Notes under the pieces: generated by a model
Database searches by the model: none
What the model saw: only the letters and a program-made list of their open reading frames with translations
Told to the model about the DNA's origin: nothing
Part shown: piece by piece, positions 7,908 to 16,352 of the stretch
Layout of the letters: the number at the start of each line of letters is the position of its first letter
Position numbering within the stretch: position 1 is the stretch's first letter
Program-made: the position numbers and the translations under genes
NCBI GenBank assembly: GCA_963923035.1
Contig: CAWUKT010000016.1
Coordinates: 1 to 64,000 of the forward strand
Origin: CAWUKT01 sp963923035
Lineage (GTDB): Bacteria > Bacteroidota > Bacteroidia > J057 > JADKCL01
DNA: 64,000 bases
Direction of reading: 5' to 3'

Positions 7908-10429
7908 AACGGATCCTTTGGACCGCCCTTTTATCCTTCATTGCTATCTGTAACCTCCAGGCCCAGGGTGGGTCGGAAGAGTTCAGCTATGATTTCCCCA
8001 AGACCTATACCCTGTCCGGGTTTGAGGTAGAAGGTGTGGAGTCCGTCACCCCCAATTCTGTGATCCTGCATACGGGTCTGGCCATTGGGGACGAAGTCAC
8101 CATTCCCGGCCAGGAAATTCCCGATGCCGTCCACCGCTTGTGGGACCAGAAGGTATTTTCCGACGTCGAGATCAAGGCCGACAAAATCATGGGCGATAAG
8201 CTCTTCCTGCGCATCATCGTTCAGGAGCGGCCCCGCGTATTTACCTTCTCCTTCCGCGGCATCACCAAGAGCCAGGGCGAAGATTTGCGGGAAAAACTTC
8301 GTTTCCTTCCCGGAGCGATGTGGACCCCCGAAAAGGAAAAGCGCTCCACCCGGATTGTGCGGAACTTCTTCATGGAAAAGGGCTTCTACAATACCAAGGT
8401 CAACTATGTGCTGGAGGAGGAAGAAAGCCTGAAGAACCAGAGCAAGTTGCGGATCATGGTGGACAAAGGGGAACGGATTCGGATCAATGACTTCAAAATC
8501 GATGGCAACCAGGACTTCAGTGACAAGCGTCTCGCCCGGAAGGCCAAGGAGATCAAAGAAGCCCGTTGGTGGCGGATTTGGTCGCGTTCCAAGTACGTGC
8601 CCAAGAAACTGGAAGAAGCCAAGTCGAACCTGCTCGCATTCTACCGTAGCAACGGTTACCGCGACGCCGAGATCGTCTCCGATACGGTCTACAACTACGA
8701 CGAAGGATCCCTCGACATCGAATTGAGCCTCTTCGAAGGCCAGCAATACTATATCCGCAACATCGAATTTGTCGGCAACCTCAAGTATACCGCCGACTCC
8801 CTGCGGAGCATCCTCGCCATTGAAAAGGGCGACATCTACGACGAAGAGCGTCTGATGTCCCGCCTCTCCGGCGACCCCACTTCCCAAGACATTTCCGGTC
8901 TTTACCTCGACGACGGTTACCTCTTCTTCCGGGTGGACCCGGTGGAAGTCGCGGTCGTGGAGGACTCCATCGACCTCGAGCTCCGCGTGGTGGAAGGCCC
9001 CCAGGCCACGATCCGCAAGATCAACATCGAGGGCAATACCAAGACCAGTGACTACGTCATTCTCCGCGAACTGCGGACGATCCCCGGCCAGAAATTCAGC
9101 CGGGCGGACCTGATCCGTTCCCAGCGGGAAATCCTCAACCTGGGTTACTTCAACCAGGAAAACCTCCAAATCCAGCCGATTCCCGATCCGGTCAACGGAA
9201 CGGTGGACATCACGTACGTGGTGGAAGAAAAGCCGTCGGATCAGTTGCAGATCCAGGGGGGCTGGGGTGGCCAGATCCGCGACCAGGCCGGCAATGTGAT
9301 TGCCGGTGGCTTCGTGGGCACGGTCCAGTTGGGCTTCAACAATTTCTCGACGAAGAAGTTCTTCAAGAAGGGCGCCTGGAACCCGATCCCCGCCGGGGAC
9401 GGTCAGCGGCTGAACCTCGCCGTTCAGATGAACGGGGTGGGTTGGCAGAACTACTCGGTGAGCTTCCTCGAGCCCTGGCTCGGCGGCAAGAAGCCGAATT
9501 CGTTGGGTGCCAGCGTCAACTATACCGTCAACCAGAACCGGGTCAACAACTTCCTCATGCGGACCCTGGGTACCGGGGTTGACTTCGGAACCCGCTTGAA
9601 GTGGCCGGATGACTTCTTCCGCGCCATGACTTCGGTCTCCTACAAGTACTACGACATCCGGAATGGCCGGGCGGGCTTTGGGGCCCTCGGATTTGACGAT
9701 GCCTTCATCAACGTCTTCTCCCTCCGCCAGACCTTCGACCGGACGAGTATCGACGCTCCGATCTATCCGCGGAGTGGCTCCCGGGTCACCTTCTCCGTTG
9801 AGGCAACCCCTCCTTACAGCCTCTTCGGAAATCAGGACTACGAATCCTTGGGCGACGCGGAAAAGTTCAACTTCCTCGAATACCACAAGTGGACCTTCAA
9901 GGGAGACTTCTTCTTTGAAATTTATAAAAACCTCGTTCTGCGTCCCCGGATGCAGTTCGGTTACCTCGGAACCTACAATGCTGACTACGGCATTTCGCCC
10001 TTCGAACGGTACTACCTCGGTGGTAGCGGTCTCGGTCAGTTCAACTTTTATGGCTATGAATACGTAGGACTCCGTGGATATCCTGACAATGCCATCGGCC
10101 CGCGCCAGTTGGGTGCAACCGAGGCAAACCCTGCTATTGGAGGAAATATTCTGAGTAAATACACGCTCGAGTTGCGGTACCCGATTACCCTGAACCAAGC
10201 CGCGCCGATCTGGCTGGTTGGTTTCGCGGAAGCGGGCAATACCTGGTTGGGCTTTGACAAGTTCAAGCCCTTCGAACTCAAGCGTTCGGCTGGAATCGGC
10301 GCACGGGTCATGCTCCCGATGGTCGGTCTCCTCGGGGTAGACTGGGGCTATGGATTTGACAGAATCCATCCGTCCTCCCCCAACGTGGCCGGTAGCAACT
10401 TTACTTTCCTTATCGGACAAGAATTCTAA
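7904..10429 (+). CDS. bamA: Outer membrane protein assembly factor BamA
   Basis: An 841-residue Omp85-family protein, the core of the machine that folds beta-barrels into the outer membrane. A signal peptide ends at 'NLQAQ'. About 420 residues of POTRA repeats follow, with repeated 'G-x-I-x3-F-x-G-N' type strands such as 'IRNIEFVGNLKYT' and 'IRKINIEGNTKTS'. The C-terminal barrel carries the conserved lid-loop type motif 'YYLGGSGLGQFNFYGYEYVGLRGYPDN' and ends in an aromatic residue ('FLIGQEF'), as BamA substrates and BamA itself do. It is coupled to uppS upstream and followed 17 bases later by the first OmpH gene, linking barrel assembly with its periplasmic chaperones. Confidence 0.95.
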   Translation: MKRILWTALLSFIAICNLQAQGGSEEFSYDFPKTYTLSGFEVEGVESVTPNSVILHTGLAIGDEVTIPGQEIPDAVHRLWDQKVFSDVEIKADKIMGDKLFLRIIVQERPRVFTFSFRGITKSQGEDLREKLRFLPGAMWTPEKEKRSTRIVRNFFMEKGFYNTKVNYVLEEEESLKNQSKLRIMVDKGERIRINDFKIDGNQDFSDKRLARKAKEIKEARWWRIWSRSKYVPKKLEEAKSNLLAFYRSNGYRDAEIVSDTVYNYDEGSLDIELSLFEGQQYYIRNIEFVGNLKYTADSLRSILAIEKGDIYDEERLMSRLSGDPTSQDISGLYLDDGYLFFRVDPVEVAVVEDSIDLELRVVEGPQATIRKINIEGNTKTSDYVILRELRTIPGQKFSRADLIRSQREILNLGYFNQENLQIQPIPDPVNGTVDITYVVEEKPSDQLQIQGGWGGQIRDQAGNVIAGGFVGTVQLGFNNFSTKKFFKKGAWNPIPAGDGQRLNLAVQMNGVGWQNYSVSFLEPWLGGKKPNSLGASVNYTVNQNRVNNFLMRTLGTGVDFGTRLKWPDDFFRAMTSVSYKYYDIRNGRAGFGALGFDDAFINVFSLRQTFDRTSIDAPIYPRSGSRVTFSVEATPPYSLFGNQDYESLGDAEKFNFLEYHKWTFKGDFFFEIYKNLVLRPRMQFGYLGTYNADYGISPFERYYLGGSGLGQFNFYGYEYVGLRGYPDNAIGPRQLGATEANPAIGGNILSKYTLELRYPITLNQAAPIWLVGFAEAGNTWLGFDKFKPFELKRSAGIGARVMLPMVGLLGVDWGYGFDRIHPSSPNVAGSNFTFLIGQEF

Positions 10430-10446
10430 AAAAACACACACCACCC

Positions 10447-10962
10447 ATGAAGAAGTTTGTTGGCTTATTTCTGCTGACTTTTGCCCTCTTTTCCTTCTCC
10501 CAGGCCCAAAAAGTAGGCTATGTCGACACCCAGATGATCCTGGACAATATGGAGGAGTACAATGCGGTCCAGCAAGAGATCGAAAACCTCTCCCAAAAAT
10601 GGCAAGCCGAACTGGAAGAGATGTACCAAGGCATCGAAACCATGTACCGCGATTACCAAGCCGAAGAGGTCTTGCTTTCGGACGACGTGAAAAAGCAGCG
10701 TCAGGAAGCGATTTTCGAGCAGGAGCGCAAGGCCAAGGAGTACAAGCAGGAAAAATTTGGCTATGATGGTGAGCTGTACAAGGTGCAGGATGAAAAGGTC
10801 AAACCCCTCCAGGACAAGGTTTATGCTGCCATTGAAGTAGTGGCGAAAGAGCGGAAACTGGACATCATTTTTGACAAAGCGGGTAACTCCGGCATCCTTT
10901 ATACCAATGCGATTTTTGACCGGACTGACGAGGTCATGAAGAAGCTGGGCCTTCAGCGTTAA
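10447..10962 (+). CDS. OmpH/Skp family periplasmic chaperone (copy 1)
   Basis: A 171-residue Skp/OmpH protein. A signal peptide ends at 'FSQAQ', then the short strand 'KVGYVDTQMIL' opens the core, a long charged coiled-coil hairpin occupies about residues 45-120, and the returning strands 'LDIIFDKAGNSGILYTNAIFD' close it. Skp trimers hold unfolded outer-membrane proteins in the periplasm and deliver them to BamA, encoded immediately upstream. It is the first of three tandem paralogues and the most divergent in its coiled coil. Confidence 0.9.
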   Translation: MKKFVGLFLLTFALFSFSQAQKVGYVDTQMILDNMEEYNAVQQEIENLSQKWQAELEEMYQGIETMYRDYQAEEVLLSDDVKKQRQEAIFEQERKAKEYKQEKFGYDGELYKVQDEKVKPLQDKVYAAIEVVAKERKLDIIFDKAGNSGILYTNAIFDRTDEVMKKLGLQR

Positions 10963-11085
10963 GGGAAAAATTTAATGGGTAAATATGATTTTGCCCCCCA
11001 AAGCGTTAGTTTTGGAGAGGAGAGTAAAATTCCCAATCCAGTTGATTTATTTTCCAATTGTTTCGCTACCAAATTTTGACAGTAG

Positions 11086-11622
11086 ATGAATTTTAAAACC
11101 TACATTGCGATATGCTTCTTTGCCCTGGCCGGGGTCTTTACCCTCCAGGCTCAGAATATCATCGGCTACACCAACGTAGAGTACGTGCTGGCATCCATGC
11201 CAGAGTTCAAGACGATGAACAAAACCTTGCAAACTTACCAGGGCAAACTCGCCGAGAAACTCCAGATCAAAGACAATTATGTCAAGACGAAGTATCAGGA
11301 GTACCTTCAAAAGAAGGAAGCCGGAGCGGGAGATGCTGAACTGAAAGCACTGGAAGAAGAGCTCCTGAAACTCGATGCTGAGGTACAACAGCTGGCCGCC
11401 GAACTGGACCAGCAGCTGGTGACCAAGCAGCAGGAACTGCTGGAACCCATTCTGGTCAAGCTCCAGAATGCCATTGACGAAGTGGCTGTGGCCGAAGGAT
11501 ACAAGTACGTCCTGAACCAGACCACGAGCTCCGGCGTTTCCACCATTCTCTATGGCCCGGAAGAAGCCGACGTCACCGAGAAAGTTTTTGCCAAGCTCGG
11601 CATCGCCATGCCCAAAGAGTAG
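11086..11622 (+). CDS. OmpH/Skp family periplasmic chaperone (copy 2)
   Basis: A 178-residue paralogue of the preceding gene. A signal peptide ends at 'FTLQAQ', followed by 'NIIGYTNVEYVLASMPE', a coiled-coil hairpin rich in K, E and Q (about residues 45-130), and the closing strand 'YKYVLNQTTSSGVSTILYG'. It shares the 'TNVE.VLA.MPE' opening with copy 3 much more than with copy 1, suggesting copies 2 and 3 arose from a later duplication. A 123-base gap before it, without a clear terminator, leaves open whether it is cotranscribed with bamA. Confidence 0.9.
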   Translation: MNFKTYIAICFFALAGVFTLQAQNIIGYTNVEYVLASMPEFKTMNKTLQTYQGKLAEKLQIKDNYVKTKYQEYLQKKEAGAGDAELKALEEELLKLDAEVQQLAAELDQQLVTKQQELLEPILVKLQNAIDEVAVAEGYKYVLNQTTSSGVSTILYGPEEADVTEKVFAKLGIAMPKE

Positions 11623-11645
11623 TTTCAGACCTTTAATCCCTCATT

Positions 11646-12170
11646 ATGAAGAAGTATGTCGTATTGTTGGTACTGATCGTCGCTGCCCTGGGTACCCAGG
11701 CGCAGAAAATCGGTTGGACCAACGTCGAGTTGATTCTGGCGTATATGCCGGAGACGGAGGAGATGGAGAAGAAGCTGAAGGGCTTCGAGGAAAGGGCCAT
11801 GGAACAGCTCGAAATCAAGCAAAAATACTACCAGCAAAAAACGCTGGAATACATGGAGGCCAAGCAGGCCAACAAATTGACGCCCGAACTGGACAATGCA
11901 GCTCAGCAAGAGCTCGCCAAACTCCAGGCTGAAATTCAGGAAGGCGTTCAGAAGGCCGAGCAGTTACTCATCCAACAGCGGATGAAGATGCTCGAACCCA
12001 TCCAGGTCAAGATGCAGGACGCCATCAACAAGGTCGCTGAGACCAATGGCTACGATTTCATCCTCAACAATGCCATGGGATCTGGGATCCCCAGCATTCT
12101 GTACGGGGTGGAAGCCGATGACGTCACCGACAGGATCGCTTCTGAACTGGGTATCGAAACCGAAGAGTAA
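11646..12170 (+). CDS. OmpH/Skp family periplasmic chaperone (copy 3)
   Basis: A 174-residue Skp/OmpH protein. A signal peptide ends at 'LGTQAQ', followed by 'KIGWTNVELILAYMPE', a long helical hairpin to about residue 125, and 'GYDFILNNAMGSGIPSILYG' near the C-terminus. It follows copy 2 by 23 bases and is closed by an intrinsic terminator, so it is the last gene of the uppS-bamA-ompH block. Different Skp copies may form mixed trimers or serve different clients; nothing in the sequence decides this. Confidence 0.9.
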   Translation: MKKYVVLLVLIVAALGTQAQKIGWTNVELILAYMPETEEMEKKLKGFEERAMEQLEIKQKYYQQKTLEYMEAKQANKLTPELDNAAQQELAKLQAEIQEGVQKAEQLLIQQRMKMLEPIQVKMQDAINKVAETNGYDFILNNAMGSGIPSILYGVEADDVTDRIASELGIETEE

Positions 12171-12193
12171 AACACACAACGTAATACAAATGG

Positions 12194-12222
12194 AAGGAGC
12201 TTCTTCGGGAGCTCCTTTTTTT
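12194..12222 (+). terminator. Intrinsic terminator after the ompH genes
   Basis: AAGGAGCT (12194-12201) pairs with AGCTCCTT (12210-12217) around an eight-base loop containing TTCG and runs into seven Ts. It ends the envelope-biogenesis block about 24 bases after the third ompH stop. Confidence 0.8.
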
Positions 12223-12282
12223 ATTTACCCTTTCGTATCCATTCGATCACAAAAAGTTTCTCCCGAGCGCATTCAGTTCCGC

Positions 12283-12290
12283 TATATTTG
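12283..12290 (+). promoter_or_regulatory. -7 element five bases before the AMP nucleosidase ATG
   Basis: TATATTTG is a perfect match to TAnnTTTG. Only five bases (CAGCT) separate it from the ATG at 12296, so transcription would begin at or very near the start codon and give a leaderless mRNA. Confidence 0.6.
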
Positions 12291-12295
12291 CAGCT

Positions 12296-13084
12296 ATGAA
12301 AACGAAAGCTGAGATCGTCGCCAATTGGCTGCCCCGGTATACCGGCACCCAATTGGAGGATTTTGGGAACTATATCCTCCTCACCAATTTCATCAACTAC
12401 GTCGAGATGTTCGCCGAGAAATTTGGGGTGGAGGTCAAGGGAAAGGACAACCCGATGCAAACGGCCACGGCGCAAGACATCACCATCATCAATTTTGGGA
12501 TGGGAAGTGCGATGGCGGCGACGGTGATGGACCTGCTTTCTGCGGTCAGTCCCAAAGCGGTTTTGTTTCTGGGGAAATGCGGGGGATTGAAAAAAGTCAC
12601 CCAGCTGGGGGACCTGATTCTGCCGATCGCCGCGATCCGCGGCGAAGGGACCAGCGATGATTATATGCCCTCGGAAGTCCCGGCCCTGCCCAGCTTTCGC
12701 CTCCAAATGGCCGTTTCGGCTTCCATCCGAAAATACGGCCAGGACTATTTCACCGGCACCGTCTACACGACCAACCGCCGGGTCTGGGAACACGACGACG
12801 AGTTCAAGGAATACCTCCGTAAAATTCGGGCCCTGGGCATCGACATGGAGACGGCGACCATCTTCATGGTCGGCTTCGTCAATGGGATTCCCCACGGCGC
12901 CCTGCTCCTCGTCTCTGACAATCCCATGGACCCCGAAGGCGTCAAAACAGCTTCCAGCGACAAAAAGGTTACCGCCAAATTCGTGGATACCCACCTTGAT
13001 ATTGGAATTGATTCGCTGTGCGAACTACGGGATTCGGGCGAATCCGTGAAGCACCTGCGCTTCGGCGAGCGAAACGACAAATAA
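12296..13084 (+). CDS. amn: AMP nucleosidase
   Basis: A 262-residue phosphorylase-superfamily protein, the short form of AMP nucleosidase found in Bacteroidota. It hydrolyses AMP to adenine and ribose 5-phosphate, linking purine salvage with nucleotide-pool control. The fold markers are 'DITIINFGMGSAMAATVMDLL' (about 58-78), 'VLFLGKCGGLKKVTQLGDLILP' (the phosphorylase glycine loop), and 'GIDMETATIFMVGF' near residue 180, whose E in the M-E-T triad contacts ribose. Escherichia coli Amn has an extra N-terminal domain that is missing here. The gene has its own promoter, apparently without a 5' leader, and stands between a terminator and convergent genes. Another nucleoside phosphorylase specificity cannot be excluded. 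Confidence 0.85.
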   Translation: MKTKAEIVANWLPRYTGTQLEDFGNYILLTNFINYVEMFAEKFGVEVKGKDNPMQTATAQDITIINFGMGSAMAATVMDLLSAVSPKAVLFLGKCGGLKKVTQLGDLILPIAAIRGEGTSDDYMPSEVPALPSFRLQMAVSASIRKYGQDYFTGTVYTTNRRVWEHDDEFKEYLRKIRALGIDMETATIFMVGFVNGIPHGALLLVSDNPMDPEGVKTASSDKKVTAKFVDTHLDIGIDSLCELRDSGESVKHLRFGERNDK

Positions 13085-13090
13085 ACCAGC

Positions 13091-13681
13091 TTATCCCTGA
13101 CGGGGAAATTGGTTGGCGCGCAGGTTGCGCTCCGCCAGCCGCGCCGTTTCGGCGATGCGCTTGGCCCGGGTCGCCGGGCGTTTGGCATTGAAGATCCATT
13201 CCAGGATTCCCCGCCGCGTAGAGCGGGGAAACTCATCCCAGTACTTCCGCGCGTTTTCATACTGTTGGAACTCCTCCGCCAGGTCAGGCGGCACCACCAG
13301 ATTTTCCACCTCGTTCAACGCATTCCACGTCCCCGTCTCCTTGGCAATGCGGACCATTTCCAGGCCCGCCGGCGCCATTCTCCCCTCCCCTTCCAGCCGC
13401 GCGATCTTTTCCTTGTTCACCCGACTCCAATTGCTCTTCGCATTCCGAGGCGAAAAATACTGGAAATAACTCTGGCCATCGCGCTTGTTCGGCTTGCTGT
13501 CCACCCAACCGTAGCACAGGGCTTCGTCCACCGCTTCCGGATAGTAAACGCTCGGCGTTCCGCTGTCATTCTTGTAAATGATCAGCCAAACGCCCGCTTC
13601 CGAAGCGTGGTGGGCATCCAGCCAGCCCCGCCAACTGGCAGCGCTGTCCGCGTAAAATGTGGGGCGACCATCCTTTTCCAT
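13091..13681 (-). CDS. YdeI/OmpD-associated family protein
   Basis: A 196-residue protein of the YdeI/OmpD-associated family. It shows the typical opening 'FYADSAASWRGWLDAHHASEAGVWLIIYK', the central 'YPEAVDEALCYGWVDS' with conserved E-A-L-C-x-G-W-x-D, and the basic C-terminal helix region ('YWDEFPRSTRRGILEWI'). The family is widespread in Bacteroidota; its biochemical role is not established, though members have been tied to stress and antimicrobial-peptide tolerance. It converges with the AMP nucleosidase gene six bases away and is followed upstream by an oxidoreductase gene on the same strand, with a 27-base gap. Confidence 0.8.
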   Translation of the reverse strand: MEKDGRPTFYADSAASWRGWLDAHHASEAGVWLIIYKNDSGTPSVYYPEAVDEALCYGWVDSKPNKRDGQSYFQYFSPRNAKSNWSRVNKEKIARLEGEGRMAPAGLEMVRIAKETGTWNALNEVENLVVPPDLAEEFQQYENARKYWDEFPRSTRRGILEWIFNAKRPATRAKRIAETARLAERNLRANQFPRQG

Positions 13682-13708
13682 AGTGGGAATTTATCCAATT
13701 CCCCCGAA

Positions 13709-14578
13709 TCAGTCCTGCTGTTCCCCCAAAAACCGGTGGATGGCCGCGAAATCCTGGCGGGCTAGGCCATTGGCCTTCGCGAGGGCGTAGAGTTCCTTGG
13801 CCAGACTGGCCATCGGGAGGGCCTGGTCATTCTCGTAGCCCGTCACGGTCGCCAGGTGGAGGTCCTTGTACATCCATTCCAACGGAAACTGGACTTCGTA
13901 GTCATCGGCCTGCATCATTCCGGCCTTGATCTTCAGAAAGGGTGCGGATACCGCCAACCCAGGCAGTACTTCCAGCAACATTTTCTCGGGAAGGCCCATT
14001 TTCTGGCCCAGGTGAACGGTCTCGGAGTAGATCAACATGGATTGGGCGAGCATGGAATTGACGAGCATCTTGAAGGACGCTCCCATCCCGGCTTCGCCCA
14101 AGTGGATGACTTTGGCGCCCATGTGGTCCATGAAGGGACGAGCGGTTTCGACATCTGCGGTATCTCCGCCTACGAAAAAGGCGAGTTGGCCGGCTTCGGC
14201 GGTGGGCTTGGTGCCCGCCACCGGACTGTCCAGGAACCGGATGCCATGGCGTTCGGCTTCCGCCGCGGCGCGGCGGCTGAAGGAAGGATTTACCGTGGTA
14301 CAATCGGCCCAGAGGCTTCCCTTGGGGGCGTTGGCCAGGGCACCTTCGGGGCCAAAGAAGATGCTTTCCACGACTTCGGGGGTGGAGAGCATGGAGAAAA
14401 TGACGTCGGCGTGCTGGACGGCGGCGTTGGCGGTGGGGGCAGCGGTAGCGCCCTGGGCGACCAGGAACTCGACGGGTTCCTGTGACCTGTTGTAGACCGT
14501 GAGGTCGACGCCATTTTTCAGGAGGTTGTGGGCCATGCGGCGGCCCATGATGCCCAGTCCAATGAAGGAAACTTTCAT
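13709..14578 (-). CDS. NAD(P)-dependent beta-hydroxyacid dehydrogenase (HIBADH family)
   Basis: A 289-residue member of the 3-hydroxyisobutyrate / tartronate-semialdehyde / glyoxylate-succinic semialdehyde reductase family. The Rossmann motif 'FIGLGIMGRRMAHNLLKNG' is at residues 5-23. The substrate loop 'FLDSPVAGTKPTAEAGQLAFFVGG' and the catalytic-lysine helix 'GMGASFKMLVNSMLAQ' are both intact. Lack of strong basic residues after beta-2 except 'YNRS' hints at NADP preference, as in plant-type GLYR reductases. The substrate is not determinable. The upstream neighbour on the same strand is an AraC regulator 128 bases away, which might control it. Confidence 0.85.
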   Translation of the reverse strand: MKVSFIGLGIMGRRMAHNLLKNGVDLTVYNRSQEPVEFLVAQGATAAPTANAAVQHADVIFSMLSTPEVVESIFFGPEGALANAPKGSLWADCTTVNPSFSRRAAAEAERHGIRFLDSPVAGTKPTAEAGQLAFFVGGDTADVETARPFMDHMGAKVIHLGEAGMGASFKMLVNSMLAQSMLIYSETVHLGQKMGLPEKMLLEVLPGLAVSAPFLKIKAGMMQADDYEVQFPLEWMYKDLHLATVTGYENDQALPMASLAKELYALAKANGLARQDFAAIHRFLGEQQD

Positions 14579-14706
14579 GGTGAAGTGATTTTGATGGTGA
14601 ATGTGGTGGGCTTGGCCCGCGAACAGATCAAAAATGGGAGCTTTTCACCTGAACCGTTATCGGAAAACGTTCAAAGTGCAGTTTTTCGGTCAAAAAATTA
14701 TGGGGA

Positions 14707-15561
14707 TCAATCGGTGCGCTGGAACTGCTTGGGTGTGCGCCCAAATTGCTTTTTGAATTCCTGGATGAAATGGGAAGGGTTGTCGTAGCCAATGGCGTAG
14801 GCGATGCTGTTGACGTCCTGGCGCACGTCCCGGAGCAGTTCGCTGGCCTTTTCGAGCCGTCGGCGCGTGATCCATTTTCGGGGCGTCGTCCCGAACCGTT
14901 GTTTGAATTCCCGCCGAAAGGTGGATTCGCTGCGGCCGGTCAGGTAGGCGTAGTCGCGGATGGTAAGGGGCTTGTCAAAATGGTCCTGCATGAATTCCCG
15001 CAGGGAGCGTTGGGGACCAGTTTCTCGTTGGGCGAGTTCGGAAAACATGGCCGGCTGCTCGGCGAGGAGAACGGTGAACCATTCCTTGAGCTTGAGGGTC
15101 CAGACGGGCGGGGGAAGCTCAGGGGACTGTGCGTAGAGGGCGTGGAGCGATTGGACAAAGGGTTCGGCATAATGGGGAGCGGAGAAGGTCCAGACGGATT
15201 TGTTTTCCTTTCCTTTTCCCACTGCCTGCCAGCCCATTTCTCTCCATTCTTTCATCCATTCCTCCCCAAAAAACACCAACAAGGCCCGGAACCGACCACT
15301 GCCCGAGATTCCATCGTGGACAGTGTACAACCCTTTGCGTAGCAAAACGCCCTGGCCGTCCTGGATGCGGGCCATTCCTCCATCCACCATTTCGATCCGC
15401 TGTTCCCCTTCCAATACCACGGATACCACATGGTCAGCAAGATAACTCAACTGCCCCGTGAGGTCCTCGTCCAGGGTCTTTTCCATCAGGGTCACCCCCA
15501 CCGCGCGGTGGTAAACCCGGACAAAATCGGCCTGGAGCAACCTTTCGGGGAGCGTACGCAT
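14707..15561 (-). CDS. AraC family transcriptional regulator
   Basis: A 284-residue regulator with an N-terminal sensing region (about 1-175) showing a cupin-like pattern and a C-terminal AraC DNA-binding domain (about 185-282). The two helix-turn-helix units are visible: 'TIRDYAYLTGRSESTFRREFKQRFGTTP' and 'VNSIAYAIGYDNPSHFIQEFKKQFGRTPKQF', the latter the classic AraC signature. It lies three bases after the thymidine kinase stop on the same strand, so the two are probably cotranscribed although functionally unrelated. The downstream HIBADH-family gene is a plausible target. The inducer is unknown. Confidence 0.9.
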   Translation of the reverse strand: MRTLPERLLQADFVRVYHRAVGVTLMEKTLDEDLTGQLSYLADHVVSVVLEGEQRIEMVDGGMARIQDGQGVLLRKGLYTVHDGISGSGRFRALLVFFGEEWMKEWREMGWQAVGKGKENKSVWTFSAPHYAEPFVQSLHALYAQSPELPPPVWTLKLKEWFTVLLAEQPAMFSELAQRETGPQRSLREFMQDHFDKPLTIRDYAYLTGRSESTFRREFKQRFGTTPRKWITRRRLEKASELLRDVRQDVNSIAYAIGYDNPSHFIQEFKKQFGRTPKQFQRTD

Positions 15562-15564
15562 CGA

Positions 15565-16140
15565 TCAGGGGGTAAAGTCTTCGAAAAAACAGCTTCGGCA
15601 ACGGGGCTCATAACTTTCCTTCTCGCCGAGCAAAACCTGCCCAGACTGGCCGGTCAGACGGAAAGAGTGGTTGGCGAGCGAGCCGCACTTCTGGCAGATA
15701 GCATGGACCTTCGTGACGAACTCCGCATTGGCGAGGAGCTGCGGCATGGGGCCGAAAGGCTTGCCGGTATAATCCATGTCCAGCCCGGCGACGATGACCC
15801 GGGAGCCACGATTCGCGAGCGTCCGCACCACTTCGACGATGCCTTCGTCGAAAAATTGGGCTTCGTCCACCCCCACGACATCCTCATTCTGGCTCAACAA
15901 CAGAATCTGCTGGGAACTGGAAACAGGCGTTGAATTGATTTCGGTTCCTTGGTGGGAAACCACCTTTACATCGTCGTAACGGGTGTCAATCGCAGGCTTG
16001 AAAATCTGGACACTTTGGTTGGCGATCTGGGCCCGGCGCAATCGACGGATCAGTTCTTCCGTTTTTCCGGAGAACATACTTCCGCAGACGACTTCGACCC
16101 ATCCGGCCTTGCGGTTTGCTGAGTTAAATTCGATGAACAT
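15565..16140 (-). CDS. tdk: Thymidine kinase
   Basis: A 191-residue type II thymidine kinase that phosphorylates thymidine to dTMP in pyrimidine salvage. The P-loop 'CGSMFSGKTEELIRR' (about 20-34) binds ATP, 'GVDEAQFFDEGIVEVV' contains the Walker-B-like DEAQF motif, and the lasso-domain zinc site is visible as CQKC plus a second CxxC ('PRCRSC') near the C-terminus. Length and motifs are canonical. The gene is divergent from the LuxR-type regulator, with a 212-base intergenic region between them. Confidence 0.95.
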   Translation of the reverse strand: MFIEFNSANRKAGWVEVVCGSMFSGKTEELIRRLRRAQIANQSVQIFKPAIDTRYDDVKVVSHQGTEINSTPVSSSQQILLLSQNEDVVGVDEAQFFDEGIVEVVRTLANRGSRVIVAGLDMDYTGKPFGPMPQLLANAEFVTKVHAICQKCGSLANHSFRLTGQSGQVLLGEKESYEPRCRSCFFEDFTP

Positions 16141-16323
16141 AATTCTCGTTCCGCTAAATTAAGCCCGCACCAACCAAGGTTCAAAACCGAAATTTTCCAC
16201 CATCTTTGGACAAGGCTGGTGAACAAAAATAATTTCGTGGAATAGTCCCATTCAGGTCAAGGCAGTCGTTTTGAAACTTATTTATCAGGACCAAACCTTT
16301 CTTTTCCGCGATAGTTTTAGTTA

Positions 16324-16340
16324 TTTAGAACGTTTCTAAA
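16324..16340. promoter_or_regulatory. 17-bp palindrome upstream of the LuxR-type regulator
   Basis: TTTAGAA (16324-16330) and TTCTAAA (16334-16340) form a perfect inverted repeat around CGT, ending 12 bases before the ATG at 16353. Its symmetry and place between the promoter and the start codon suggest an operator, possibly bound by the dimeric regulator encoded next to it. Confidence 0.5.
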
Positions 16341-16352
16341 TTAGAGATCAAA

